Assembly (NCBI GenBank): GCA_964462945.1
Contig: CAYWZW010000027.1
Coordinates: 1-61,206 of the forward strand
Direction: 5' to 3'
Origin: GCA-020343675 sp964462945
GTDB taxonomy: Bacteria > Planctomycetota > Phycisphaerae > Sedimentisphaerales > Anaerobacaceae
Length of the DNA stretch: 61,206 bases
This document shows, piece after piece, positions 42,918 to 50,692 of this stretch. Under the pieces are notes generated by a model. That model made no database searches. It worked only from the letters and a program-made list of their open reading frames with translations, and was not told the origin of the DNA. Within the stretch, counting starts at the first letter, position 1. The number at the start of each line of letters is the position of its first letter. The translations under genes and the position numbers were made by a program.

Positions 42918-45689
42918 ATGAACGTAACAAACCGCATCGGTATCGCCTATCCCAAAGTTTGGCGGTCTGCCGGAACAAAAGGCCACAAGACAAGCTGGCG
43001 TGTTGGCACTGCAATCGTACTGCCGATCTTATTTTTTCTGAGCAGCGCAAACGCCTTCGCGCATCTAACGGCAAGGGGCTATGAGCGTTCAGAGATGGTG
43101 CAGAAAGCTGAGGTCATCTGTACAGCCACTGTCGTGGCCACCCAATGCCAGTGGAAGAACGACCACCGGGGCAGACACATCTACACCAATGTGGAGCTTC
43201 TCGTCGGGCAAAAGATTAAGGGTAACTTACCGGGTAACCGCGTCAATTTGGAGGTGGTTGGTGGAATGGTGGGTGACATAACAGAGTCCGCCAGCAATAG
43301 CCCGGTTTTTGTCACAGGAGAGCGAACGCTGCTCTTTCTTGAGGGCGAACCCCTGCGCGTGGCCGGAGGGATCATGGGTAAGATACCTGTCGTTGACGAC
43401 CACGTTTTCTGGTGTGGCCGCAAGGTCTCGTTGGAAGTACTCTCCACTTCGCTTGCTCTGGGCATCACAGAAATCCCGGTCGAACTTGGTGAAGATGCGC
43501 CTTCCGGTGAGAAGTACACAAGACCAACGATCACCAGTATCGTTCCAGATATAGGCTCGGCGGGTACGGGCACCCGGGTGACCATAAGTGGAACCGGTTT
43601 CGGAGAAAGCGAGGATTACGGGAAGGTTGAGTTTTTCTACAAGGCGGGAGAGCCTCGTATAGAGGTTTCGGCCATCTCGTCATGGTCAGATACGCAGATT
43701 ATCTGCACGGTGCCGATCGATATCATAAACAGGTATGCTGCCAGTGCCAGTAGTGGGCCGGTAACCATCACTACATGGACAGGAACCAGTAACGGCTATC
43801 CTTTCAGGGTAACCTTTGGCTACGACGATCAATACTGGTGGGGTGAAAATCCGGTAGCGTCTTATTATATCAATGAAAACACTTCTGACTGTACCGGCGA
43901 AGGAACAGCGGTCCAGGCTGCCGCCGAGACATGGAACAGCACAGGCGCGAGCTTCCGGTTTCACTATGCCGGTTCTCACACAAACACTACAGCAGGCAGA
44001 AACGGCAAGAGTGAGATCATGTGGGGTACGACAGATCCTAGGGCCCTGGCTGTGACTCATAATAGGTGGATACGAAAACTCTATGATCTTAATGGTTTCC
44101 CAGTGGGAGACCAAATAGTCGAGTGTGATATGGTGTTCAATGATCATCTGGAGTTCCCCTGGAGCACAAACCCGTCCCCGTTTGAGGTTGATGTCCAGTC
44201 GATAGCCCTTCATGAATTCGGGCACTTCCTCTCCTTACGTGACCTGTACGGAGACATTGGAGACAGTGAGTACGATTTAGACAAGGTGATGTACGGTAAA
44301 GGGGGGGCACTTAAAAGGGACTTGCATCGCGACGACATGAGCGGAATCCACTGGATTTACCCGCCAGCCAGTCCGCCTGCGGCGCCCGACTCCGTCGCGT
44401 ATCCCTCCAGCGACGATGACGGCGTTTACACCGTTAGTTGGCCCGCCTGCAGCACAGCCAGTTCTTATCAACTCGAGCGTTCAACCAATGGCGAGGATTG
44501 GGTGCGGGTGTATTCTGGCCCCCACACCTACTTTGAAGAGACGGTGGATGATGGCAACTATTGGTATCGAGTCGCCGCTTCCAACGTAACGGGGGACAGC
44601 GATTGGCAGACCGGCGGATGGAGTTGCTTAGTTCAATTCTCGATCTGGGAGGGCAGCGGTGAGCCGAATGATCCTTTCTTGATAAGTACCGCTGAACAAC
44701 TCGATAGAATCGGCACTCATTCCAGATGGTGGAGCAGACACTTCAAGCTCACAGCGGATATTGACCTCTCAGGATATGACGGACAGCAAGGGCGACCGGC
44801 GTTCCATATCATCGCAGCGGAAGACGAATCAGAATCTTGGACGGGTATATTTGATGGCAACGATCACATCATCTCCAATCTTACGTACATATCGAGCAGG
44901 CCGGGTCATGCGGGGCTTTTGGGATGCATGGCCGATCCCAATGCAGAAGTCAAGCATCTGGGGCTCGTTGGTTCTCGCGTTGGGCGTGTTGAGGCAGAAC
45001 AGAATGACCGAGACCGAGTAGGCTCGCTCGTAGGATTCTTACAGGAAGGTACCGTCACCGCGTGCTCTGCCGACGGTGCCAGTATCGAGGGAAAGATCCG
45101 TGTCGGCGGGCTGGTCGGAGAGAATGTAAACGGAAAGATCGTCAATTGTTATGCAAACGCCCGTGTTTCTGGAATAGATGATGTCGGCGGACTTGTGGGA
45201 TACAATGGCGGCCTTGTGTACGCTTGTTCCTGTACGGGGACCATCTTGGGTAGCGGATGGGGGATTGGGGGGGTGGCTGGATCTAATAATGAAGGTGGCA
45301 TAGTAGCCCAGTGCTACAGCCGCGCTGCTGTCAGTGGAATTGAGAGAGTCGGTGGTGAGAGAGTCGGTGGGCTGGTGGGGGACAACAACGGCGGAACAGT
45401 GACTCAATGCTACAGCACCGGGGCAGTCGGCGGCCGTCGGGGTGTTGGCGGGGCACTGGGCAGCAGCAGTAGTCCTGTGACCGGCTGTTTTTGGGATACC
45501 CAGACCTCAGGTCAGGCCACAAGCGCCGGCGGCACAGGCAAGACCACAGCCGAGATGCAGACCGCCAGCACATTTCTCGATGCCGGCTGGGACTTTGTGG
45601 ACGAGACGGCCAACGGCACGGAGGACATCTGGTGGATTCTCGAAGGGAAGGACTATCCGCGTCTGTGGTGGGAAGCCGCACCGCAATGA
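42918..45689 (+). CDS. Secreted matrixin-like metalloprotease with IPT/TIG and GLUG repeats
   Basis: 923 residues from the ATG at 42918 (GGAGG 10 nt upstream; a promoter lies inside the longer frame). A signal segment (WRVGTAIVLPILFFLSSANAFA) is followed by a region with many Cys/Val (about 50-200), an IPT/TIG domain (about 205-300; PTITSIVPDIGSAGTGTRVTISG), a matrixin-type protease domain with HEFGHFLSLRD (residues 432-442) including the GHxxxL zinc pattern, a fibronectin III-like domain (about 490-570) and a GLUG repeat region (about 575-900; IRVGGLVGENVNGKIVNCYANA). Likely an extracellular protease that binds a surface or glycan. Asp442 replaces the usual third His of HEXGHxxGxxH/D proteins. 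Confidence 0.83.
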   Translation: MNVTNRIGIAYPKVWRSAGTKGHKTSWRVGTAIVLPILFFLSSANAFAHLTARGYERSEMVQKAEVICTATVVATQCQWKNDHRGRHIYTNVELLVGQKIKGNLPGNRVNLEVVGGMVGDITESASNSPVFVTGERTLLFLEGEPLRVAGGIMGKIPVVDDHVFWCGRKVSLEVLSTSLALGITEIPVELGEDAPSGEKYTRPTITSIVPDIGSAGTGTRVTISGTGFGESEDYGKVEFFYKAGEPRIEVSAISSWSDTQIICTVPIDIINRYAASASSGPVTITTWTGTSNGYPFRVTFGYDDQYWWGENPVASYYINENTSDCTGEGTAVQAAAETWNSTGASFRFHYAGSHTNTTAGRNGKSEIMWGTTDPRALAVTHNRWIRKLYDLNGFPVGDQIVECDMVFNDHLEFPWSTNPSPFEVDVQSIALHEFGHFLSLRDLYGDIGDSEYDLDKVMYGKGGALKRDLHRDDMSGIHWIYPPASPPAAPDSVAYPSSDDDGVYTVSWPACSTASSYQLERSTNGEDWVRVYSGPHTYFEETVDDGNYWYRVAASNVTGDSDWQTGGWSCLVQFSIWEGSGEPNDPFLISTAEQLDRIGTHSRWWSRHFKLTADIDLSGYDGQQGRPAFHIIAAEDESESWTGIFDGNDHIISNLTYISSRPGHAGLLGCMADPNAEVKHLGLVGSRVGRVEAEQNDRDRVGSLVGFLQEGTVTACSADGASIEGKIRVGGLVGENVNGKIVNCYANARVSGIDDVGGLVGYNGGLVYACSCTGTILGSGWGIGGVAGSNNEGGIVAQCYSRAAVSGIERVGGERVGGLVGDNNGGTVTQCYSTGAVGGRRGVGGALGSSSSPVTGCFWDTQTSGQATSAGGTGKTTAEMQTASTFLDAGWDFVDETANGTEDIWWILEGKDYPRLWWEAAPQ

Positions 45690-45712
45690 AACGGAACCGC
45701 AGATGAACGCTG

Positions 45713-46102
45713 ATGGACGCTGATCACAAGCAAGACAAGATGAGGCAATTGACGCAAAAGGTGATTCAATGCGCGTTTGCTGTCACTAATACGCTTGGGT
45801 GCGGTTTCCTGGAGAAGGTATATGAGAACGCATTGGCGCACGAGCTTCGCAAGGCGGGCCTGTAAGTCCACCAGCAGCACGGGATCACGATGTGTTACGA
45901 CGGGGTGCCTGTCGGCGAGTACACAGCCGACCTTCTGGTCGAAGGAGTTCTTCTCGTCGAGCTTAAGGCGGTCAAGGAGCTCGATGACATCCACTTAGCC
46001 CAGTGTTTGAATTATCTCAAGGCCACGAATCTGCGGTTGTGCCTGCTGATGAACTTTGGAAAACCGAAGCTCGAAGTCCGGCGCGTTGTCAACAACTATT
46101 GA
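45713..46102 (+). pseudogene. GxxExxY protein gene broken by an in-frame stop
   Basis: A continuous frame from the ATG at 45713 encodes the GxxExxY family (TIGR04256 type) with GCGFLEKVYENAL holding the signature G-x-x-E-x-x-Y, and later EYTADLLVEGVLLVELKAV, FGKPKLEVRRV. A single TAA at 45863-45865 (codon 51) interrupts it after RKAGL, where the family normally continues into xVxQQ; one base change from a sense codon explains this. The family belongs to the PD-(D/E)XK-like group of unknown role and is spread in many copies in Planctomycetota. The start lies in a short direct repeat (ACGCTGAT twice) that is often seen ahead of these genes. Confidence 0.85.
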
Positions 46103-46176
46103 ATACCAGCGTTTATCCTTCGACTTCGCTCAGGACGGCGTCTGCGGTTTCAATCTGATGGACGTGCGGGCGCGGA

Positions 46177-46719
46177 TTAGCGCAGGCTGGCTAATGTTTG
46201 CGCTAGGGCTTGTTGGAGCTCTTCGGGCGTGAGTAATTCAAGCTGTCCGCCTAATCGCAGGACGCTGCACCGCCCGTCATGGACGGGCTTCGGCTCATAG
46301 ACAAGAATATTCGCGGGCGACATGCCGCCGTTTTGGCCGGGGATATAGACGTATGTTTCGCCGTCGGGGGCCGGGCAGCGGAACAACTGAGTGCTGCCGC
46401 TGTATTCCATCAGGGCTTGCTGGGACGGCGGGAATTCTTCGTTGCTGACGGCGTACAGTTGTATGTTTTGCCCTATCGCCCGAAGATTTGTCTGGCATTT
46501 CACAGTAGTCGCTTTTAACTGCGCCCCCACCAGTGCGTCGCTGTATTGCCGGCCGGCTTCGCCGAAACTCTTGATGAGCCAGAGGATGCCAAAAGCAAGA
46601 AGCCCAAAGAAAATCAGGGCAAAGATGACATTGATGATGGTACCACCCGCTCGTCGAGTCAGCATGGAGCTCCTGAACCAAACAGCCTCACGGCCGAAAT
46701 CTCTTTTAGAATGTACCAT
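46177..46719 (-). CDS. Membrane-anchored prepilin-like hypothetical protein
   Basis: 180 residues; ATG preceded by AAGGGGG. One N-terminal membrane helix (TIINVIFALIFFGLLAFGILWLIKSF) starts at about residue 27 and is followed by a polar region with CQTNLRAIGQNIQLYAVSNEEFPPSQQAL, which looks like the globular part of the prepilin-like proteins elsewhere in the window. The prepilin peptidase site is missing. FRCPAPDGETYVYIPG adds a Cys pattern found in such proteins. It may be a pseudopilin relative that is no longer processed. It lies downstream of the M50 protease gene on the same strand. Confidence 0.65.
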   Translation of the reverse strand: MVHSKRDFGREAVWFRSSMLTRRAGGTIINVIFALIFFGLLAFGILWLIKSFGEAGRQYSDALVGAQLKATTVKCQTNLRAIGQNIQLYAVSNEEFPPSQQALMEYSGSTQLFRCPAPDGETYVYIPGQNGGMSPANILVYEPKPVHDGRCSVLRLGGQLELLTPEELQQALAQTLASLR

Positions 46720-46772
46720 AATTCCCCCTTCTGCTTACGTTCCGCACATCTTCGTTTTACTTTCAGCATCCT

Positions 46773-47387
46773 TCATAGTCGAGGCAAAGGCAATCCGAGC
46801 AGTGTGTAGAGCAACCCGACCACGGGCAATATGATCTTCTCAAATCCTCCAAGCACGAGGAATCCTATCAGGATGAGCATTCCAAACTGAGCCACATGGC
46901 TGTACGCCTGAATGAACCGCGGCGACTTCAGCCTGCCATAGACCATTCTTGAGCCATCCAGCGGCGGTATCGGAATGAGGTTGAACACGGCCAGAACGAT
47001 GTTGAACAGTATCGCCAGCAATACGAAATTGCCTAAGAGCGGGACAGTCCTCAAGCGAAAGAGGTGGAAAAGAGCAGCCAGAGCAAAGGCAAGCAATATG
47101 TTTGCCGCAGGGCCGGCCGCAGCCACTTTGAAGATCTGCTTTCTGCTGAGGATTGAGAAGTTGACGGGCACGGGCTTCGCCCAGCCGAAGTGCACGAGAA
47201 GCGGCAGAATAATAGTGCCAAACAGGCTGATATGAGCCAAGGGATTCAGGGTCAAGCGTCCCATTCTTGCCGCCGTGTCGTCCCCGTACCGGTAAGCCAT
47301 CCAGGCATGGGCGTATTCATGAACGGTTAGAGATACGAGGAAAATGGCGAGCGTAAATATGTAAGTTAGGGCTTCAGTGGCTATCAT
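46773..47387 (-). CDS. Site-2 protease family (M50) membrane metalloprotease
   Basis: 204 residues with about six hydrophobic segments. The zinc motif HEYAH is at 23-27 in the first helix, and NLIPIPPLDGSR at about 136-147 supplies the third ligand Asp144; a GPAANILLA motif lies between. These define the short bacterial M50 group related to SREBP site-2 protease, which cut membrane proteins within the bilayer. No PDZ or CBS domain. The target is unknown. Together with the downstream membrane-anchored protein it may form a small operon. Confidence 0.92.
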   Translation of the reverse strand: MIATEALTYIFTLAIFLVSLTVHEYAHAWMAYRYGDDTAARMGRLTLNPLAHISLFGTIILPLLVHFGWAKPVPVNFSILSRKQIFKVAAAGPAANILLAFALAALFHLFRLRTVPLLGNFVLLAILFNIVLAVFNLIPIPPLDGSRMVYGRLKSPRFIQAYSHVAQFGMLILIGFLVLGGFEKIILPVVGLLYTLLGLPLPRL

Positions 47388-47406
47388 TTTCGTTTACTAC
47401 GACAGA

Positions 47407-47432
47407 AACAAACGGTTTGTTGCACCTTTATA
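47407..47432 (-). promoter_or_regulatory. Possible promoter and operator of the M50 protease gene
   Basis: On the minus strand TTG-TATAAA (-10 at 47432-47427) has an extended -10 but a weak -35. AACAAAC-G-GTTTGTT (47407-47421) is a palindrome placed at the predicted transcript start, a typical repressor position. Confidence 0.35.
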
Positions 47433-47501
47433 CAAAATTTCCTCGGACTATCGAATCGTTCACGAGCACTCGGCCGATTATAAAGCCTTCAGGCCCGTTT
47501 G

Positions 47502-47530
47502 TTGACATTTTTCTCCGAGTGCTTTAAATA
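47502..47530 (+). promoter_or_regulatory. Promoter upstream of the SUMF1 fragment and HzsA-like gene
   Basis: TTGACA (47502-47507), 17-bp spacer, TAAATA (47525-47530). The predicted start is near 47537, so the first ATG at 47538 would be leaderless. It is the only clear promoter ahead of the SUMF1-HzsA-like-propeller block. Confidence 0.5.
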
Positions 47531-47537
47531 ATATGCA

Positions 47538-48098
47538 ATGAAACCGGCAAAGTCAGAAGCAGAGTGCGCCGAGCACACCGCAACGGAGCTGAGTGTCAGC
47601 CCCAAGCCGACCGGGGGCCTGGAGCCAGACATTGTCGCCCACTTCGGCAAGGGCGTGCCGCGGGCATCCTGCCCGCGATTCGAGGGCGGGACGCCCTCGA
47701 CACAATCGGCCGTCTATGGAGGGAACATCCTCTGCGACATACGTTTCGACGACGGGGCAGTCGCTACGGCGAACGTCGGCAGCTATCAATCCAATATCTG
47801 GGGACTCCATGACATGCACGGGAACGCCTGCGAATGGACGCGAACGACGTATGGGCCGTATCCTTACGGAACCGACGACGGGCGCGACCGTCTGGCGGAG
47901 CCGGGCAGGAAGGTCGTGCGGGGCGGCTCGTGGTGCGATCGTCCAAAATGGTGCCGTTCGGCTTTTCGCTTGGGTTACCCGGCGTGGCAGCGCGTCCATA
48001 ACGTGGGATTTCGCGTCGTCTGTGAAATAGAAGCATCGGAACAAAAGTACGCCGCCTCGGCGAGCGCCGCCGAGCCCAATGAAATACTGCACGATTGA
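47538..48098 (+). pseudogene. Truncated SUMF1/formylglycine-generating-enzyme family fragment
   Basis: The frame encodes 186 residues. Only the C-terminal half of the SUMF1 domain is clear: NVGSYQSNIWGLHDMHGNACEW, KVVRGGSWCDRPKWCRSAFRLGY and VGFRVV. The first ~60 residues show at most a faint trace of the family (KSEAECAEHTA, possibly from the TEAEWEYA region) and then translate a two-hairpin repeat. The half of the domain that normally opens the fold is absent, so this is probably a degenerate or non-functional gene. SUMF1 proteins include sulfatase-activating enzymes and other iron or copper enzymes. The stop lies 8 bp before the ATG of the HzsA-like gene. Confidence 0.7.
47660..47699. repeat. 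Double-hairpin repeat inside the SUMF1 fragment
   Basis: GCGGGCA-TCC-TGCCCGC (47660-47676) is followed by CGAGGGCG-GGA-CGCCCTCG (47681-47699). Elements of this form are dispersed in Planctomycetota and Verrucomicrobiota genomes. Here it is read through in frame. Confidence 0.8.
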
Positions 48099-48106
48099 GA
48101 GTGGTT

Positions 48107-50674
48107 ATGACGACAAGACAGAGACAAAAAGAAGTGAATATCGAATACCGAATATCGAATATCGAACAGCGAAGGACTTCGGCGTTCATTATTCGTTATT
48201 CATTGTTCATTATTCTCTTTGCTGGTGCCCCACTGGCGATGGGCCAGGTGGAGAGAGCCAGCCCGCCTCAGTCGAAACTATTAGACGAGTTCCTCGCCGG
48301 ACCGATGGCGGGCGTCGATGAGATTATTTTCGCCTGCCGTCAATTGAACTACGACGGCCACTGGTACGCCAATTTCGGATATTACGCCGACAGCGCCGAT
48401 CGCAAAGCGTATCGGGCCATGGGCCGCCTGTGCAAACTGAACATTAGAACGGGCGAGGTCACTGTATTGCTGGACGAGCCTGAAGGCACGGTCCGCGACC
48501 CGCAGGTCCACTACGACGGCAGGAAAATCATCTTCTCCTACCGTAAAGGCGGCTCGGAACACTTCCATCTGTACGAAATCGACTGTGACGGCACCGGATT
48601 GGAGCAGCTTACCGATGGTCCGTATGACGATATCGAGCCGACCTATATGCCCGACGAGACGATTATCTTCTGTTCCAGCCGCTGCAAGCGCTGGGTGAAC
48701 TGCTGGCTGACGCAGGTGGCCGTGCTGTATCGCTGCGACGCCGACGGCAGGAACATCCGCCCCATATCGAGCAACAATGAACAGGAGAACACGCCCTGGC
48801 CGCTGCCGGATGGCCGGGTGCTCTACCAGCGATGGGAGTACGTGGACCGAAGCCAAGTCCATTATCACCACCTCTGGACGACCAATCCCGACGGCACCGG
48901 GCAAATGGTCTATTACGGGAATTTTCACCCCGGCATCGTGATGATCGACGCCAAGCCCATCCCCGGCACGGAAAAGGTCGTGGCGGTCTTCTCCCCCGGA
49001 CACGGACAGAAGGAGCACAATGGACAAATCACGATTGTGACCCCCAAAGCAGGGCCGGATGAAGAGGCTTCCGCCGAACCGCTGGGCAAGGACAAGAATT
49101 ACCGAGACCCTTATCCTTTTTCGCAAGATTGTTTCCTCGTAGCCCAGGCAAGCAGACTGCTGGTCATGAACGGCCGGGGTCAGGCGGCGGAGATCTATCG
49201 GCTGCCGGCGGAGCTTGCCCGGGCCGGCGTAGAATGTCACGAACCCCGGCCGCTGCTGCGCAGAGCACACGAACGAGTGATCCCGTCCCGAATCGACCCG
49301 GGGCAGAGAACCGGCCGGCTCGTGCTGACAGACGTGTATAACGGCCGGCGGATGGAGGGCGTCAAGCGGGGCGAAATCAAGAAACTGCTTGTGCTCGAGA
49401 CCCTGCCGATGCCGATCCATTATACGGGCGGCATGGAGCCGCTCAGTCACGGCGGCACCTTCACCCTCGAACGTGTTCTTGGAACTATCCCCGTGGAGCC
49501 GGACGGCTCGGCGTATATGGAAGTGCCGGCGCTGCGCGGCCTGTTCTTCGTCGCGCTGGATGAAAACAACAACTCGGTCAAGAGGATGCAAAGCTTCCTG
49601 ACCGTGATGCCGGGCGAGACGACCAGTTGCGTCGGCTGCCACGAGCAGCGAACCAGAACGCCCGTCAACATGGGCGCCAGCGCTCTTGCCGCCCTGAAAG
49701 GTCCGCCCCGGAAGATCACGCCCATTCCCGGCATCCCAGACGTGTTTGATTTTCCACGTGATATTCAGCCCATCCTCGACAAGCATTGCTTCGGCTGTCA
49801 CGACTACGAAGCGACTGAGCACGGAGGCCCGCAGGCCGGCGAGGTGATTCTCAGCGGCGACCGCGGCCCGCTCTATTCGCACAGCTACTACACCCTGACC
49901 CTCCGGCGTCAGTTCGCCGACGGGCGCAACCAGCCCAAGAGCAGCCTTCCCCCCCGCTCCATCGGCAGCAGCGCCAGCCCGCTCATGCAGAAGCTGGATG
50001 GCGGTCACTACGGTGTCAAGGCCGCGCCGCACGAGATAGACATGATTCGGTACTGGATTGAGTGCGGCGCGCCCTACCCGGGCACGTACGCCGCGCTGGG
50101 CTGCGGAATGATCGGTGAATACGCCGAGAACAAACAAGACCAGTCCGACCAACAGTGGCCCGAGACGGTCGCGGCCGCCGAGCTGATTAAGAGCCGTTGT
50201 GCCGGCTGTCATAACAAGTCTCTGCCGCTGCCCTTGGCCCTCTCGGACGACCGCAATGTGCCGCCGTGGGACGGCCAGCCGGGCTACGTGCCGCGACACC
50301 TGATCTTCAATCTCACGCGCCCGGAAAAATCGCTGATTCTTCTGGCGCCGCTGTCGAGCCGGGCGGGAGGGTACGACCTGTGCAAAAATAGCGAGGATCC
50401 GCAGTCGGCGCCGGTCTTTGCCGACACGGACGACCCTGGCTACCAAACGATCCTGGCTCTTTGTGCGGCCGGCAAAGAATATCTCAACAAGATCACACGA
50501 TTTGACATGCCGGACTTTCGTCCCAGACCGGCGTACGTGCGTGAGATGAAGAGGTACGGGATCATCCCCGAGAATCTCGCCGCTGACGCATGGATAGATG
50601 TTTACGCGACCGACCGCGCGTACTGGCAATCGCTGTGGTATAATCCTGACGCCAATATGGACCTGACAAAGTAG
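48107..50674 (+). CDS. HzsA-like (hydrazine synthase alpha-related) triheme c-type cytochrome
   Basis: 855 residues from the ATG at 48107 (TTG at 48095 also open). A signal segment (FIIRYSLFIILFAGAPLAMG) is followed by a propeller-like N-terminal half (about 50-480; DPQVHYDGRKIIFSYRKGG, NPDGTGQMVYYGN) and a C-terminal half with three heme c motifs: CVGCH 508-512, CFGCH 561-565 and CAGCH 698-702. Order and sequence match the HzsA-related family, whose anammox member is the alpha subunit of hydrazine synthase (propeller plus two heme domains). That anammox chemistry occurs here is not implied: the organism type differs and no hydrazine dehydrogenase is present. The next gene encodes a propeller-peroxidase fusion, so the pair resembles a full HzsA plus HzsB/HzsC set. 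Probably periplasmic. Confidence 0.85.
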   Translation: MTTRQRQKEVNIEYRISNIEQRRTSAFIIRYSLFIILFAGAPLAMGQVERASPPQSKLLDEFLAGPMAGVDEIIFACRQLNYDGHWYANFGYYADSADRKAYRAMGRLCKLNIRTGEVTVLLDEPEGTVRDPQVHYDGRKIIFSYRKGGSEHFHLYEIDCDGTGLEQLTDGPYDDIEPTYMPDETIIFCSSRCKRWVNCWLTQVAVLYRCDADGRNIRPISSNNEQENTPWPLPDGRVLYQRWEYVDRSQVHYHHLWTTNPDGTGQMVYYGNFHPGIVMIDAKPIPGTEKVVAVFSPGHGQKEHNGQITIVTPKAGPDEEASAEPLGKDKNYRDPYPFSQDCFLVAQASRLLVMNGRGQAAEIYRLPAELARAGVECHEPRPLLRRAHERVIPSRIDPGQRTGRLVLTDVYNGRRMEGVKRGEIKKLLVLETLPMPIHYTGGMEPLSHGGTFTLERVLGTIPVEPDGSAYMEVPALRGLFFVALDENNNSVKRMQSFLTVMPGETTSCVGCHEQRTRTPVNMGASALAALKGPPRKITPIPGIPDVFDFPRDIQPILDKHCFGCHDYEATEHGGPQAGEVILSGDRGPLYSHSYYTLTLRRQFADGRNQPKSSLPPRSIGSSASPLMQKLDGGHYGVKAAPHEIDMIRYWIECGAPYPGTYAALGCGMIGEYAENKQDQSDQQWPETVAAAELIKSRCAGCHNKSLPLPLALSDDRNVPPWDGQPGYVPRHLIFNLTRPEKSLILLAPLSSRAGGYDLCKNSEDPQSAPVFADTDDPGYQTILALCAAGKEYLNKITRFDMPDFRPRPAYVREMKRYGIIPENLAADAWIDVYATDRAYWQSLWYNPDANMDLTK
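48136..48215. repeat. GAATATCGAAT/ATTATTC inverted repeat inside the HzsA-like signal peptide
   Basis: Left part built of GAATATCGAAT units, right part of CATTATTCGTTATTC units; the two halves pair imperfectly. A related element is at 52594-52699. Here it encodes residues about 11-36 of the protein, including most of the hydrophobic core of the signal peptide. Confidence 0.7.
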
Positions 50675-50692
50675 TTATGGAGTGCACTGAGC

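Noticed and set aside
47681..47699. CRISPR-like or attachment-site repeat
   Set aside because: There is no array or spacer structure, only a local double hairpin of a dispersed repeat type.
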